Shown here: in pieces, positions 50,778 to 60,800 of the stretch
Numbering within the stretch: the first letter of the stretch is position 1
How the letters are laid out: every line of letters starts with the position of its first letter
From: JAAYLC01 sp035654795
GTDB lineage: Bacteria; Bacteroidota; Bacteroidia; Flavobacteriales; Flavobacteriaceae
DNA length: 64,000 nucleotides
Assembly: GCA_035654795.1 (NCBI GenBank)
Contig: DASRWC010000048.1
Coordinates: 62,001-126,000, forward strand
Direction of reading: 5' to 3'
Translations under genes and position numbers: made by a program
The notes under the pieces: generated by a model
Databases searched by the model: none
What the model was told of the DNA's origin: nothing
Seen by the model: the letters and a program-made list of their open reading frames with translations, nothing else

Positions 50778-51254
50778 TTAAAACAAACGCGTTTGAAGAA
50801 ATGGGTTTTCCAACTCCAAGAGCCATTTCTTCTTTTCTAATCCTCCGGAATAGCCTGTTAAAGATCCATTAGAGCCGATAACGCGATGACAGGGAATAAC
50901 AATGGGTATGGGATTCTTTCCATTGGCCGTAGCTGCTGCCCGTATTTGTCTTAAATTCCCGAGTTCTATGGCTATATCCCGATAGGAGCGTGTTTCTCCA
51001 TAAGGTATCTGTTGCAGCTGTTTCCATACTTTCTGCTGAAATGTTGTGCCATACGGCGAAAGCGGTAAAGAAAATTCCTGACGCTCCTTGTGGAAATATT
51101 CTTCCAATTGTTTTTGGGCTTCCCGGAGAAGCAAGGAGGAAGGACTAACGGCAGTAACTTCTTCCGTTGTAAATTCTATCGACACTATGGAATCTTCTGA
51201 AGCAGAAATTTTTAAATTCCCAATAGGAGACGGAATAATTCGGTGATAAATCAA
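50778..51254 (-). CDS. ogt: methylated-DNA--protein-cysteine methyltransferase
   Basis: 158 aa DNA repair protein that takes the alkyl group from O6-alkylguanine onto its own cysteine. The active site is PIPIVIPCHRVIGSNGSLTGYSGG; the helix-turn-helix with the arginine finger is YRDIAIELGNLRQIRAAATANGKN. The Ada regulatory domain is absent. The first usable start is a TTG at 51254 (MIYHRIIPSPIGNLKI); no ATG precedes the conserved N-terminal strand, which may mean low basal expression. Confidence 0.93.
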   Translation of the reverse strand: MIYHRIIPSPIGNLKISASEDSIVSIEFTTEEVTAVSPSSLLLREAQKQLEEYFHKERQEFSLPLSPYGTTFQQKVWKQLQQIPYGETRSYRDIAIELGNLRQIRAAATANGKNPIPIVIPCHRVIGSNGSLTGYSGGLEKKKWLLELENPFLQTRLF

Positions 51255-51284
51255 AACTAACTTGTTTATAGATGATAGAGTAAA

Positions 51285-51312
51285 AATAAAAAAACCGCCC
51301 TAAAGAAGGCGG
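51285..51312 (-). terminator. terminator of the 51338-51799 gene
   Basis: Arms CCGCC (51295-51299) and GGCGG (51308-51312). On the minus strand the stem is followed by seven T. It separates that gene from ogt. Confidence 0.8.
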
Positions 51313-51337
51313 CTTCTTAAAAGAAGAACTCCAATTT

Positions 51338-51799
51338 CTAGATCAACATGCGAACCTTCGAATCCAAGGTTTTCGCTTGCTGCAAAGCAATTTGCGGATC
51401 TAAAGAATGACTGTTTTCGTCATGGTCATCATAAAAGGTTAATTCAAAACTTTCACCATTTCCTGCCAATTCCAAAGTAACGGTCTCTAATGTCTTCTCT
51501 GAAATTCGGGTAGTCTTTACCCGAGAAGATTTGATTGTCTTTAAATCCATCAACGTAAAATTAGAAGCCATGGCAGATTTGTAGCTATAGGCTAAATGCT
51601 TTGAATCTTCGTTTAACCCTACCACGATATTTCCATGTACTTCCGGATTTTTTAAACTAACGTTTTCTTGTGAAGCAAGGGTTTGTAATTTCTTTTTTGC
51701 TTTGCCATCGCTTCCCGAAGCATTCATAATCATATACACAACGGGAGCAAGCATGACTAATAATATTGCGCCTCCAACCAAGAGTGTGCTTGTATCCAT
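51338..51799 (-). CDS. single-pass membrane protein, function unknown
   Basis: 153 aa. One N-terminal transmembrane helix (about residues 6-26) is followed by a lysine-rich start (GKAKKKLQTLAS) and a cytoplasmic-looking alpha/beta domain (HGNIVVGLNEDSKHLAYSYK, TVTLELAGNGESFELTFYDD). The family is not recognised; similar small proteins are found in Flavobacteriia. It has its own terminator and is probably monocistronic. Confidence 0.72.
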   Translation of the reverse strand: MDTSTLLVGGAILLVMLAPVVYMIMNASGSDGKAKKKLQTLASQENVSLKNPEVHGNIVVGLNEDSKHLAYSYKSAMASNFTLMDLKTIKSSRVKTTRISEKTLETVTLELAGNGESFELTFYDDHDENSHSLDPQIALQQAKTLDSKVRMLI

Positions 51800-51877
51800 A
51801 ATAATTAATTTTTTTAATGAATAGATAAATGTGAATCCCCATCAAAAAGGGAACTTCAAAACCAAATCATTAAAAAA

Positions 51878-52228
51878 TTACCAGAAAGTATGGAAAGGAA
51901 AGAGGTATCTAAAAATTAATTGTCTTTTATCTGAAAAACAATAAAAGAAGTTTTTTAAAAATAAACCACTGCTGATTTTTGGAAGTGAGAGCAGAAAATG
52001 AGCAGATTGTATCCCCGTTGAACCTTGTTCTTGTGGTGATACGGTAGGAGATGTTTTGAGAATAGAAAATTTCCGAAGCTCCGAAGATGAGCCGGAATCA
52101 TCATTCTCAAAAAGTTCAAATCCTGAAGTGGATTCCTTTTCAGTTGGAAGTACAACTTCATTATTCATTAAAAATAATGAAATCGTGATTATGAAAATAC
52201 TATGTAGAAAAATCAACTTCTGTCTCAC
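51878..52228 (-). CDS. putative small secreted protein, GTG start
   Basis: 116 aa starting with GTG at 52228. The N-terminus is signal-like (KLIFLHSIFIITISLFLMNNEVVLP), followed by an acidic, Ser-rich middle and an aromatic C-terminus ending FPFHTFW. Support for a real gene: a perfect -7 element (TAAATTTG, 52233-52240) ends only 4 bp before the GTG, a layout also seen at glyS and the DUF3109 gene. No family is recognised. A smaller overlapping frame on the plus strand (52056-52256) has no such support. Confidence 0.5.
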   Translation of the reverse strand: MRQKLIFLHSIFIITISLFLMNNEVVLPTEKESTSGFELFENDDSGSSSELRKFSILKTSPTVSPQEQGSTGIQSAHFLLSLPKISSGLFLKNFFYCFSDKRQLIFRYLFPFHTFW

Positions 52229-52232
52229 GCTG

Positions 52233-52240
52233 CAAATTTA
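52233..52240 (-). promoter_or_regulatory. -7 element before the GTG-start gene
   Basis: The minus strand reads TAAATTTG, a perfect TAnnTTTG, 4 bp before the GTG at 52228; likely leaderless. Confidence 0.45.
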
Positions 52241-52280
52241 CATAGAACTTCGTTAGATTTACTCTAAAATTATTTCGCAG

Positions 52281-52622
52281 ATGACATTATTACTTCTGCT
52301 TGGTTCGAGTTCTTTAATTTTCTTTCTGGCCGGCTTCATTTTATATAAATTTCCGCCTAAAGAGATTAACAGTTTGTATGGTTACAGAACAGCCAACTCC
52401 ATGAGCAGTCGAGAACGGTGGGATTTTTCACAAAATTATTCTGCCAAACTGATGATGAAAAGTGCGTTACTGATGGGAGTAATTTCCGCAATTGCACTGC
52501 TCATGCCAATAGGTGAAATACTTCAACTGGTCATAGGGACGTCCTTCCTCATCCTATTTTGTGTGATGCTTTTTCTTAAAACCGAAAGAGAAATCAAGAA
52601 AAGATTTGCCGGACTCAATTAA
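52281..52622 (+). CDS. SdpI family membrane protein
   Basis: 113 aa with hydrophobic helices at about 2-20, 55-75 and 77-98. The family signature is EINSLYGYRTANSMSSRERWDFSQ. SdpI in Bacillus gives immunity to the SDP cannibalism toxin, but most homologues, including short ones like this, have no tested role. No toxin gene is visible nearby. It begins ATG at 52281, divergent from the small secreted-protein gene, and is followed after 34 bp by the next gene. Confidence 0.82.
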   Translation: MTLLLLLGSSSLIFFLAGFILYKFPPKEINSLYGYRTANSMSSRERWDFSQNYSAKLMMKSALLMGVISAIALLMPIGEILQLVIGTSFLILFCVMLFLKTEREIKKRFAGLN

Positions 52623-52656
52623 AATTGAAATGAGCGCTAAAAATTATTAAAAGAAG

Positions 52657-53193
52657 ATGGCATCCAAATATCCGTCAGATGAAAACAGGGGAGTCATTGC
52701 AAACCGTTATTTTTGCAGATTAAACGAAATGGATATGAAAGGCGTTTTATTGGTTATAAAAGAAAATGATTCGGATCTGGTACTTTCCGAAACCCTAAAG
52801 CAAAAACTACAGCTAAAAACAAAACTCCCTGTGGTTCTAAGTTTTATTGAAAGAAGAACCCTCGAAGAAGATCTTACAGTTTTTGCGAAAAAGAAGATAA
52901 ATCATCTTTTGGTAATTCCGGTAAACTTTGCGACCAAAGCAGATTATAAACGCTCCAAAACACAAGTCAAAGAAATCGCAGAAAAATTTGAAGCATTAAA
53001 ACTGGACTTCATAAATGATTATTTTTCTGATAAAGAGTTTCTCATTCGATTTTCTGAACATGCCATTCTAAATCACGCCAATGACGTGATGTTCAAAATT
53101 TCTACCACTCAGGAAATCAACAATCAGGTTGAAGGGCTTTCTTTTCTCGTGGATCGCTGGCATATTGTCGATACCGACAAAGGAATCGCTTGA
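52657..53193 (+). CDS. hypothetical cytoplasmic protein
   Basis: 178 aa, no signal or membrane helix. It alternates strands and helices (MKGVLLVIKENDSD, KLPVVLSFIERRTLEED, HLLVIPVNFATKADY), suggesting an alpha/beta fold. The spacing faintly recalls chelatase-like domains, but I see no conserved metal-binding His pair, so I do not assign it. Its stop codon TGA shares one base with the ATG of the MATE transporter gene (TGATG), so the two are translationally coupled. The ATG at 52657 is preceded by AAAAGAAG. Confidence 0.7.
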   Translation: MASKYPSDENRGVIANRYFCRLNEMDMKGVLLVIKENDSDLVLSETLKQKLQLKTKLPVVLSFIERRTLEEDLTVFAKKKINHLLVIPVNFATKADYKRSKTQVKEIAEKFEALKLDFINDYFSDKEFLIRFSEHAILNHANDVMFKISTTQEINNQVEGLSFLVDRWHIVDTDKGIA

Positions 53194-54566
53194 TGAAGAA
53201 AAATCAAAGTGACGCATTAGGGACAGAACCCATTGGAAAACTACTGGTTCAGCAGGCAGTACCGGCTTCCATTGGGATTCTTGTTATGTCCTTGAATGTT
53301 GTTGTGGATACCATTTTTGTCGGAAACTGGATTGGTGCCATAGCCATCGCTGCGATTAATGTAGTTCTCCCGATTTCTTTTTTCATTTCAGCTATGGGAA
53401 TGGCGGTGGGAATTGGTGGTGCGTCGATTATTTCCAGAGCGCTCGGAGCTCTAGATAAGCATAAAGCGAAATGTACCTTCGGAAATCAAATTTCCCTTGT
53501 GATGCTGGTTACTGCCATAATGGTTTTTTTCGGACTCACCTTTGCCGATGAACTCATCCCGGTTTTTGGAGGAAAAGGAGATATTTTCGAACCGGCCAAA
53601 ATATATTACAAAATCCTCCTCCTAGGCGTTCCCATGCTGGCCCTAAGTATGGTAGGAACCAATGTAATTCGCGCAGAAGGAAAACCTACATTTGCAATGA
53701 TTGCTATGATCATTCCTTCAGTGACGAATCTGGTACTGGATTATCTGTTTATATTCGTTTTTGAATGGGGAATGGCGGGAGCAGCCTGGGCAACAGTGGC
53801 ATCCTATGCGCTCGGACTGATTTATATAATGAGCTTTTTCTTTAGCGGAAGATCAGAATTGAAGATTTCTTTCACACACCTAAAATTCAAATTTCCAATA
53901 TTAAAAGAGATTTCAAGCCTTGGATTCGTTACCCTTGCCAGGCAAGCCGCTGTTAGTATTACCTACCTGCTGATGAATAACCTACTCTTCGCGTATGGCG
54001 GAGAAACATCGGTAGCAGCTTACGGAATTATCGGAAGGATGCTCATGTTTGCTCTCTTCCCCGTTATGGGAATGACACAAGGATTTTTGCCCATTGCAGG
54101 ATACAATTATGGGGCCCATCAATACCAACGCGTGCGGCAAAGTATCAATCGTGCAATCACATTTGCCGGACTTCTGGCTTTGGGGATATTTTTGCTCATC
54201 CAGTTTTTTGCACCGCAAATCGTTACCGTCTTTACCACCGAACCCGAAATTCTCGTAAAAACTCCCGATTATATGCGTTGGGTTTTCGCAGCAACTCCTA
54301 TTATTGCGATTCAACTTATCGGTTCGGCATATTTTCAAGCTATCGGAAAGGCTGTTCCGGCGTTGTTATTAACGCTCACCAGACAAGGATTTTTCTTTAT
54401 TCCACTTGTACTTATTCTCCCGCAATTCTTCGGAGAAATTGGGATTTGGGTTTCCTTTCCGATGGCCGACGTGCTGTCCACCATAGTAACTGGTTATTTT
54501 CTGAATAGGGAAATTCGAAAAAATCTTTACGTTCTTAATGTTGAAGCTACAGAACCGAAACTTTAA
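53193..54566 (+). CDS. MATE family efflux transporter
   Basis: 457 aa, twelve predicted helices in two six-helix halves. Family text: GKLLVQQAVPASIGILVMSL at the start, VVDTIFVGNWIG, GIGGASIISRALG, and GMTQGFLPIAGYNYGA in the second half. Likely exports cationic drugs or metabolites by Na+ or H+ antiport. The ATG overlaps the stop of the upstream unknown gene by one base; an in-frame TTG at 53190 precedes it. The small partner gene may be needed for expression or function. Confidence 0.93.
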   Translation: MKKNQSDALGTEPIGKLLVQQAVPASIGILVMSLNVVVDTIFVGNWIGAIAIAAINVVLPISFFISAMGMAVGIGGASIISRALGALDKHKAKCTFGNQISLVMLVTAIMVFFGLTFADELIPVFGGKGDIFEPAKIYYKILLLGVPMLALSMVGTNVIRAEGKPTFAMIAMIIPSVTNLVLDYLFIFVFEWGMAGAAWATVASYALGLIYIMSFFFSGRSELKISFTHLKFKFPILKEISSLGFVTLARQAAVSITYLLMNNLLFAYGGETSVAAYGIIGRMLMFALFPVMGMTQGFLPIAGYNYGAHQYQRVRQSINRAITFAGLLALGIFLLIQFFAPQIVTVFTTEPEILVKTPDYMRWVFAATPIIAIQLIGSAYFQAIGKAVPALLLTLTRQGFFFIPLVLILPQFFGEIGIWVSFPMADVLSTIVTGYFLNREIRKNLYVLNVEATEPKL

Positions 54567-54682
54567 AAAGTTCTGTCGCAAATGGATTTTCCCGCACACT
54601 TCGTCACAGTGGCTGACAATCAGATAATTGGAAATGAATTTTAGTTCTTCGTTAAAATTTCAATAAAATTCTAAAACTTGCT

Positions 54683-54711
54683 TTTGAAACATCGAATTTA
54701 GTTTACTTTTG
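54683..54711 (+). promoter_or_regulatory. promoter of the tetR-efflux operon
   Basis: TTTG (54683-54686), exactly 17 nt, then TACTTTTG (54704-54711). This is among the best matches in the window. The transcription start should fall inside the palindrome at 54716-54731. Confidence 0.7.
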
Positions 54712-54715
54712 CACC

Positions 54716-54731
54716 TTGACAATTTTGTCAA
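54716..54731 (+). promoter_or_regulatory. probable TetR operator
   Basis: Perfect palindrome with arms TTGACAA (54716-54722) and TTGTCAA (54725-54731) around TT, directly over the predicted transcription start. A further copy of the half-site GTCAAAC occurs at 54740-54746, 13 bp from the one at 54727-54733. Position and symmetry fit autorepression by the TetR-type product encoded just downstream. Confidence 0.7.
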
Positions 54732-54750
54732 ACATAAAAGTCAAACAATA

Positions 54751-55353
54751 ATGTCAAAAGAAGACGTCAAGAAAGACGATACGTATAAACTGATCCTTGA
54801 GACCGCAAAAAGTTTGTTTTTTGCCGAAGGTAAATTCAATGCCACCACCCAAGAGATCGCCGATGCTGCCGGCGTTAACCGAACGTTGATCAATTATTAT
54901 TTTCGTTCAAGAAATGCGCTGATCGATTTGGTATTTAAAGAAGCAATGGCCGAGGAAGAGAAGCAGCAAAAGATTATCGTAATGTCGTCCCTCCCTTTAC
55001 GGGAAAAATTGGAAAAATTTATCGATTTCTCGTTCCAGACCGCTAAGGAATATCCTTATATGGAGATGTATATGGTTACCCACATGAATCAGCAAAACAT
55101 TCATGAATTTAAGACTCGAGAACAGGTAGAACTGCTGCCTTTTGTGTTTGAGAATATTCAAGCCGAAATGGATAAAGGAAATATCGAACCTATGGAGCCA
55201 ATCCAGTTTCTGTTGAATTTCATCTCCTTGGTATCGTTTCCCATTTCCATGCGTCTGCTCCTTCAAAAAGGACTAAATATTTCGGATGCCGAATTTGAAC
55301 GCATCCTTGATGACCGGAAAAACGTAATTCTAAAAACATTATTTAAGAACTAA
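54751..55353 (+). CDS. TetR/AcrR family repressor
   Basis: 200 aa from the ATG at 54751 (MSKEDVKKDD); a longer frame from 54709 crosses the operator and promoter and is rejected. The N-terminal DNA-binding domain is at about 10-57, with the helix-turn-helix TTQEIADAAGVNRTLINYYFRSRNALIDLVF. The C-terminal ligand domain is helical and lineage-specific. It is the first gene of an operon with TolC, adaptor and RND genes. It probably represses its own promoter through the palindrome at 54716-54731, being released by an efflux substrate. Confidence 0.93.
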   Translation: MSKEDVKKDDTYKLILETAKSLFFAEGKFNATTQEIADAAGVNRTLINYYFRSRNALIDLVFKEAMAEEEKQQKIIVMSSLPLREKLEKFIDFSFQTAKEYPYMEMYMVTHMNQQNIHEFKTREQVELLPFVFENIQAEMDKGNIEPMEPIQFLLNFISLVSFPISMRLLLQKGLNISDAEFERILDDRKNVILKTLFKN

Positions 55354-55373
55354 AATCGCAAGGTGCTCCCAAT

Positions 55374-56726
55374 ATGAAATTCAAAAAATCAATCCCCCTA
55401 ATTTTATGTGCTTCGTTCTTCATGGTTGGCATAACAGCCGGCTTTGCTCAGGAAAGTTTAACCGTTAAAGAAGCCATAGCCTATGCCTTGGAAAATAAAG
55501 CCGATGCGCAAAAAGCACGTCTAAAAACAGCAAATGCCGAAAACGAAATCGCAGAAGTCCGCTCTCAGGCCCTTCCCCAAATTAGTCTGTCGGGAAACCT
55601 GGTCTATAACCCAATTTTACAGGAAACAGCACTTCCGGGAGAAATTATCGGTCAACCCGGGACGACCTTACTGGTTCCGTTTGGTCAGGATTGGATGGCA
55701 TTGGGAGGCGTGAATGTGTTTCAAAATGTGTTCAATTATTCTGTTTTTACAGGATTAAAAGCAGCGCGTTCTACCCGTGAATTTTACAAAATAAATCAGC
55801 AGTTAACAGAAGAGCAAATCATTGAAGCCGTGGCCAACGGATATTATCAAGTGCTCATTGCTCAGGAAAAACTAAAAACCATTGAAAGCACCTTGAACAA
55901 TACCGAAAGAGTTCAAAACACCATTCAAGGACTTTTCGACAATGGTCTGGCCAAGAAAATTGACCTTGATCGGATTAAAGTAAATGTCGTGAATTTGAGA
56001 TCGGTTAAAAATCAATTGGAAAATGCGGTAAAGATTCAAGAAAACGTACTTAAATTCCTGATTGGGATGCCTATTGAAACCCCTGTTGTTCTGGCATCGG
56101 AAGAAATTGAAGTTGGGCTGTTCAATCCCGAAAATCCCGAAGTAAAAGAATTGACTGCCTATAAACTGTTAGAAGCACAACACACCTTACTGACGTATAA
56201 CAAAAAAGCCATTCAAGGCAGCTATTTCCCGACGATTTCCCTTTCAGGAAATTATAACTATCAGGGACTCGGAGATAAATTCCCGCTCAGTGGCGCCAAA
56301 CCGGCAGACGGTGTGTACTGGACCGACTATTCTCAGATTGCTCTTAGTGTGAATATTCCAATATTCACAGGTTTCGGAACGCGTTCCAAAGTGCGCAAAG
56401 CACAGTATGAACTAGACGTGGTGGAACAGGATATGAAAGACGCCGAATTGGCACTGAATATGGCTTTCAGGAATGCAATATCACAATTGAACAACAGTTT
56501 GTCAACCATTCAGAGTCAGCAGGAAAACGTACATCTCGCACAGGATGTCTATGAAAATACAGAAAACAACTATTCCAACGGACTGGCATCTTTAACCGAC
56601 TTAATCGATGCTGAAAATGCACTTACGGAAGCCAAAAACAATTATTCCAATGCGTTGTTGGAATATAAACTCGCCACCATTCAACTTATTAAATCACAAG
56701 GAAAACTGCATTCCTTATTACAATAA
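55374..56726 (+). CDS. TolC family outer-membrane efflux protein
   Basis: 450 aa. Signal peptide of about 25 residues (FFMVGITAGFAQ). Two repeated halves of long alpha-helices and short strands follow, as in TolC/OprM. Visible text: LTVKEAIAYALENKADAQKA, PQISLSGNL, YQVLIAQEKLKTIESTLNN, SLSGNYNYQGLG and YSNGLASLTDLIDAENALTEAKNNY. It forms the outer-membrane duct of the efflux pump. It lies 20 bp after tetR and 19 bp before the adaptor gene. Confidence 0.93.
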   Translation: MKFKKSIPLILCASFFMVGITAGFAQESLTVKEAIAYALENKADAQKARLKTANAENEIAEVRSQALPQISLSGNLVYNPILQETALPGEIIGQPGTTLLVPFGQDWMALGGVNVFQNVFNYSVFTGLKAARSTREFYKINQQLTEEQIIEAVANGYYQVLIAQEKLKTIESTLNNTERVQNTIQGLFDNGLAKKIDLDRIKVNVVNLRSVKNQLENAVKIQENVLKFLIGMPIETPVVLASEEIEVGLFNPENPEVKELTAYKLLEAQHTLLTYNKKAIQGSYFPTISLSGNYNYQGLGDKFPLSGAKPADGVYWTDYSQIALSVNIPIFTGFGTRSKVRKAQYELDVVEQDMKDAELALNMAFRNAISQLNNSLSTIQSQQENVHLAQDVYENTENNYSNGLASLTDLIDAENALTEAKNNYSNALLEYKLATIQLIKSQGKLHSLLQ

Positions 56727-56745
56727 ATAAATCAACATCATACTC

Positions 56746-57807
56746 ATGAAAAAAATCATTTATATCGTTCTTGCTGTTGCTCTGGTTATCCTTGCCGGTT
56801 TTCAATTGATGAGAAATAAGGAAAAAACAGCTCGTGAAACAGCGATTGTAGCACAGGAAAACGCAACAGTTGCCGTACGTGTCGAAAAAGTGAAAAATGA
56901 AATCGTCCACCCGGAATATAAAGTGAACGGCAACTTTGCTCCTTTTCAACATCTGATGCTTTCTTCCGAACGCGGGGGACAAGTAGTTCAGATTTTGGTA
57001 AAGGAAGGAGATGAAGTCAAAATCGGACAAACTCTGGCTACCATTAAAGCCGATTTGTATTCAGTGGAAATGCAAAGTGCCGAAGCGGCTTATCAAACTG
57101 CATTAAAAGATGCACAACGTTTTGAAAATGCTTTCAAAACCGGTGGGGTAACGCAACAACAACTAGACCAAGTGAAACTCCAGCTACAGGCAGCAAAAGC
57201 ACGACTGGATCAAGCAAAAATCACGGTGGGTGATTCGCGAATAAAAGCAACCATTAACGGAATTGTAAACAAAAGACACGTAGAACCGGGTTCGATTGTG
57301 GGGCCGGGTTCACCATTGTTCGAAATTGTCAATGTTTCTAAACTTAAAATGAATCTTACTGTAGATGAAAATCAAGTTGCCAATATTAATAAAGGCGATG
57401 AAGTTATCGTGAAAGCAAGCGTTTATGCCAATAAAGAATTTGAAGGAAAAGTGTCTTTTGTAGCGCCATTGGCAGACGGCAGCATGAATTTTCCGGTGGA
57501 AGTTGAAATCGTGAATAACGACAATCAAGATTTACGCGCCGGAATGTACGGTTCTGTGATTTTTCAATCTCAAAAAGCTTCCGAAACTCCTATTCTCACC
57601 GTTCCGCGAAATGCGTTTGTCGGTAGTGTGAGCAACAACGAAATTTTTGTTGTAAAGGATTCGGTCGTCTTCCTTACGAAAGTGTCATCCGGAAGAAACT
57701 TTGGAGAAAAAGTGGAAATTCTTGAAGGACTGAAAGAAGGGGATGTGGTGGTAACAAGCGGACAAGTGAACCTTTTTGACGGAACCGCAATCAATATTGT
57801 GGAATAA
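56746..57807 (+). CDS. RND efflux periplasmic adaptor subunit
   Basis: 353 aa membrane-fusion protein. A single N-terminal helix (about 4-23) anchors it. The lipoyl-type half-motifs are ERGGQVVQILVKEGDEVKIGQTLATI (split here by the hairpin) and DSRIKATINGIVNKRHVEPGSIVGPG. A short helical hairpin lies between them, and a beta-barrel and membrane-proximal domain follow (about 190-353). It joins the RND pump to the TolC duct. There is no lipobox cysteine. Confidence 0.93.
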   Translation: MKKIIYIVLAVALVILAGFQLMRNKEKTARETAIVAQENATVAVRVEKVKNEIVHPEYKVNGNFAPFQHLMLSSERGGQVVQILVKEGDEVKIGQTLATIKADLYSVEMQSAEAAYQTALKDAQRFENAFKTGGVTQQQLDQVKLQLQAAKARLDQAKITVGDSRIKATINGIVNKRHVEPGSIVGPGSPLFEIVNVSKLKMNLTVDENQVANINKGDEVIVKASVYANKEFEGKVSFVAPLADGSMNFPVEVEIVNNDNQDLRAGMYGSVIFQSQKASETPILTVPRNAFVGSVSNNEIFVVKDSVVFLTKVSSGRNFGEKVEILEGLKEGDVVVTSGQVNLFDGTAINIVE

Positions 57808-57828
57808 CATTTTGCAGGAAAACAAACT

Positions 57829-60800
57829 ATGAAAATAGCAGAAATATCAATTAAAAGACCCACACTCGTTGTGGTGCTCTTTACCATACTTACCCTCGGC
57901 GGGATTTTCAGTTATACCCAAATGGGTTATGAACTCATTCCGAAATTTGAAGTGAACGTCGTCAGTGTTACGACCATTTATCCGGGAGCCTCGCCTTCTG
58001 AAGTGGAAAACACGGTTACGAAATATATTGAAGATGCGATTTCGACACTGGAAAATGTGAAGAAAATCGAATCCAAGTCGTTTGAAAGTTTGTCGTTGGT
58101 GATGATTACGCTCAACGAAAAAGCCAATGCCGATTTATCACTCAACGATGCACAACGAAAAATCAACGCAATTCTAAAAGATTTACCCGATGATGTGGAG
58201 CCACCGTCCTTGAGTAAATTCTCCTTAGATGACCTTCCCATTCTTTCAATCGGAGCAACGGCCGATATGGACGATGTCGCATTCTATGATTTGCTCGACA
58301 AAAAGATTCAACCCATTCTGTCGCGGGTTGACGGGGTGGCACAGGTGGATCTTGTGGGCGGACAGGAACGCGAAATTCAGGTACAGCTGCGTGCCGAAAA
58401 ACTTCAGGGATACGGAATTTCCGTGCCGCAGGTGCAGCAAATGATTCTGGCATCCAACTTAGATTTCCCGACAGGAAACGTAAAAACCAGAGAAAGCAGC
58501 GTGCTCATTCGTCTTTCGGGAAAATATCGGGATGTGGAAGAGCTTCGGAATTTGGTGATTAGCAATATAAACGGAGTCCAGATTCGATTAAGAGATATTG
58601 CCGATATCAGCGACGCTCAAAAGGATGCCGATAAAGTGGCGCGAATTGACCGTCGAGGCGCCATCCTGATGCAGGTATTAAAACAAACCGATGCCAATGC
58701 GGTGGCCGTAAGTGAAGGAATACATGAAATTGCCGCACAGTTAATGGCAGATTATGAGGATCAGGGATTACAACTAAATATCATTGACGACACGACTACG
58801 TTTACATTGTCTGCTGCCAATTCGGTAATCAAAGATCTATTTATTGCCATTTTGTTAGTCGCATTTGTGTGTCTGTTCTTCCTGCACAGTTTTAGGAATG
58901 CGCTGATTGTGATGCTTACCATTCCGATCTCACTTATCAGTACGTTTATCGGGATTTTCCTGCTGGGCTACACCCTCAACCTAATGAGTTTGTTAGGACT
59001 TTCACTGGTTGTAGGAATCTTGGTGGATGACGCGATTGTGGTAATCGAAAACATTCACCGCCATCTGGAAATGGGAAAAAACCGAGTGCGTGCCGCTTAT
59101 GACGGAACACGGGAAATCGGATTTACCGTTATGGCAATTACCATGGTTATTGTGGTGGTATTCCTTCCGATAGCCTTGAGTACCGGACTGGTTTCCAATA
59201 TCATTTCACAATTCTGTATGACTGTGGTAATCGCAACCTTGCTTTCTTTGCTGGCGTCTTTTACCATTGTTCCTTGGTTGTCGTCGCGTTATGGAAAACT
59301 GGAAGTTATTACAAATCGCACTTTCTTTGGAAGAATCATATTGCGATTTGAAAAAGGCCTGGAACGATTCACACAGTGGATTACCGGAATTTTGGAATGG
59401 TCGCTTCGTCATAAACTGGCAACCTTACTTATTGTTACGGGGCTGTTTTTCGGAACCATTTTCGGGCTCTTTGGCGGCGGGTTTATTGGATTTGAATTCT
59501 TTTCTAAGATTGACAAAGGAGAATTTATGGTACAGCTCGAACTTCCGAAAGATGCGGCTCTGGAACAAACGAATTATCTGACACAGCAGGCGGAAGATTT
59601 TCTGTATAAACAACCGGAAGTAGTTGGTTTGATTACCACCGTGGGGCAATCAAGTGACGGTTGGGGCGGCGCGATGGGTTCTGCTTATAAATCGGAAATT
59701 AAAGTTGTGTTGAATGACAAATCTGAACGCGACGACAATACTTCCATTTATGCGGCTAAAATTAAACGAGAGCTTCAAAAAGTTTTGGTTGGCGTAAAAG
59801 TAAAAACAGTGCCTGTGGGTATGTTTGGTGCCGATGCGGCTCCGATTTTGTTGACCATTACCGGCCCCGAACTCGATGATGTTATGGCTTTTGCCGAAGA
59901 GGCTGCTGCGGAGCTAAGGAAAATTGGTGGTGCTTCTGAAGTCAAACTTTCTTCCGAATCGGGAAATCCGGAAATTAATGTACAGGTAGACCGTGATAAA
60001 ATGTCAAGTCTGGGATTGGATTTGATGACGGTGGGAATGACCATGCAAACTGCCTTCAGCGGAAATACGGATGGGAAATTCCGCGCCGGCGATTATGAAT
60101 ATGATATCAACATCCGATACAGCGAGTTCAACCGTTCCAATATCAATGATGTTAGAAACCTGCTTTTTGTAAATCCGAGAGGTGAAAACATCCGATTATC
60201 ACAGTTTGCAACCGTAACGGAAGGTTCCGGGCCGAGTTTATTGGAAAGACGCGATAAAAGCCCATCGGTTAACATTGAAGCACAGGCTATCGGAAGAGCT
60301 TCCGGAACCATTGCTGCAGAATGGGAAAATGTATTCTCCAAAATGGAGCGACCTGCCGGAGTACACTATGTTTGGGGAGGAGATATGGAAAACCAAACAG
60401 AAGGTTTCGGGACGCTGGGCTATGCGTTATTAGCAGCCATTCTACTCGTTTATCTGGTAATGGTTGCTTTGTATAACAGTTATGTCACCCCTTTTGTGGT
60501 TCTGTTTTCTGTTCCTTTATCTTTCATCGGTGCGGCACTGGCATTGGCCTTGACTAACAATTCGCTGAGCGTTTTTACGATCCTCGGAATTATTATGCTT
60601 ATCGGACTCGTCGCCAAAAACGCGATTCTGCTAGTCGATTTCGCAAATCACCGAAAAGCCGAAGGAGAATCCACTCACGACGCACTCGTTCAGGCAAACC
60701 ATGCCCGGTTACGCCCGATTTTGATGACCACCTTCGCGATGGTTTTCGGGATGTTGCCGATTGCGCTCGCTTCCGGAGCAGCGGCAGAAATGAACAATGG

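Noticed and set aside
52056..52256. 66-aa plus-strand frame overlapping the GTG-start gene
   Set aside because: No promoter element, no signal and an uneven composition; the minus-strand frame has better support.
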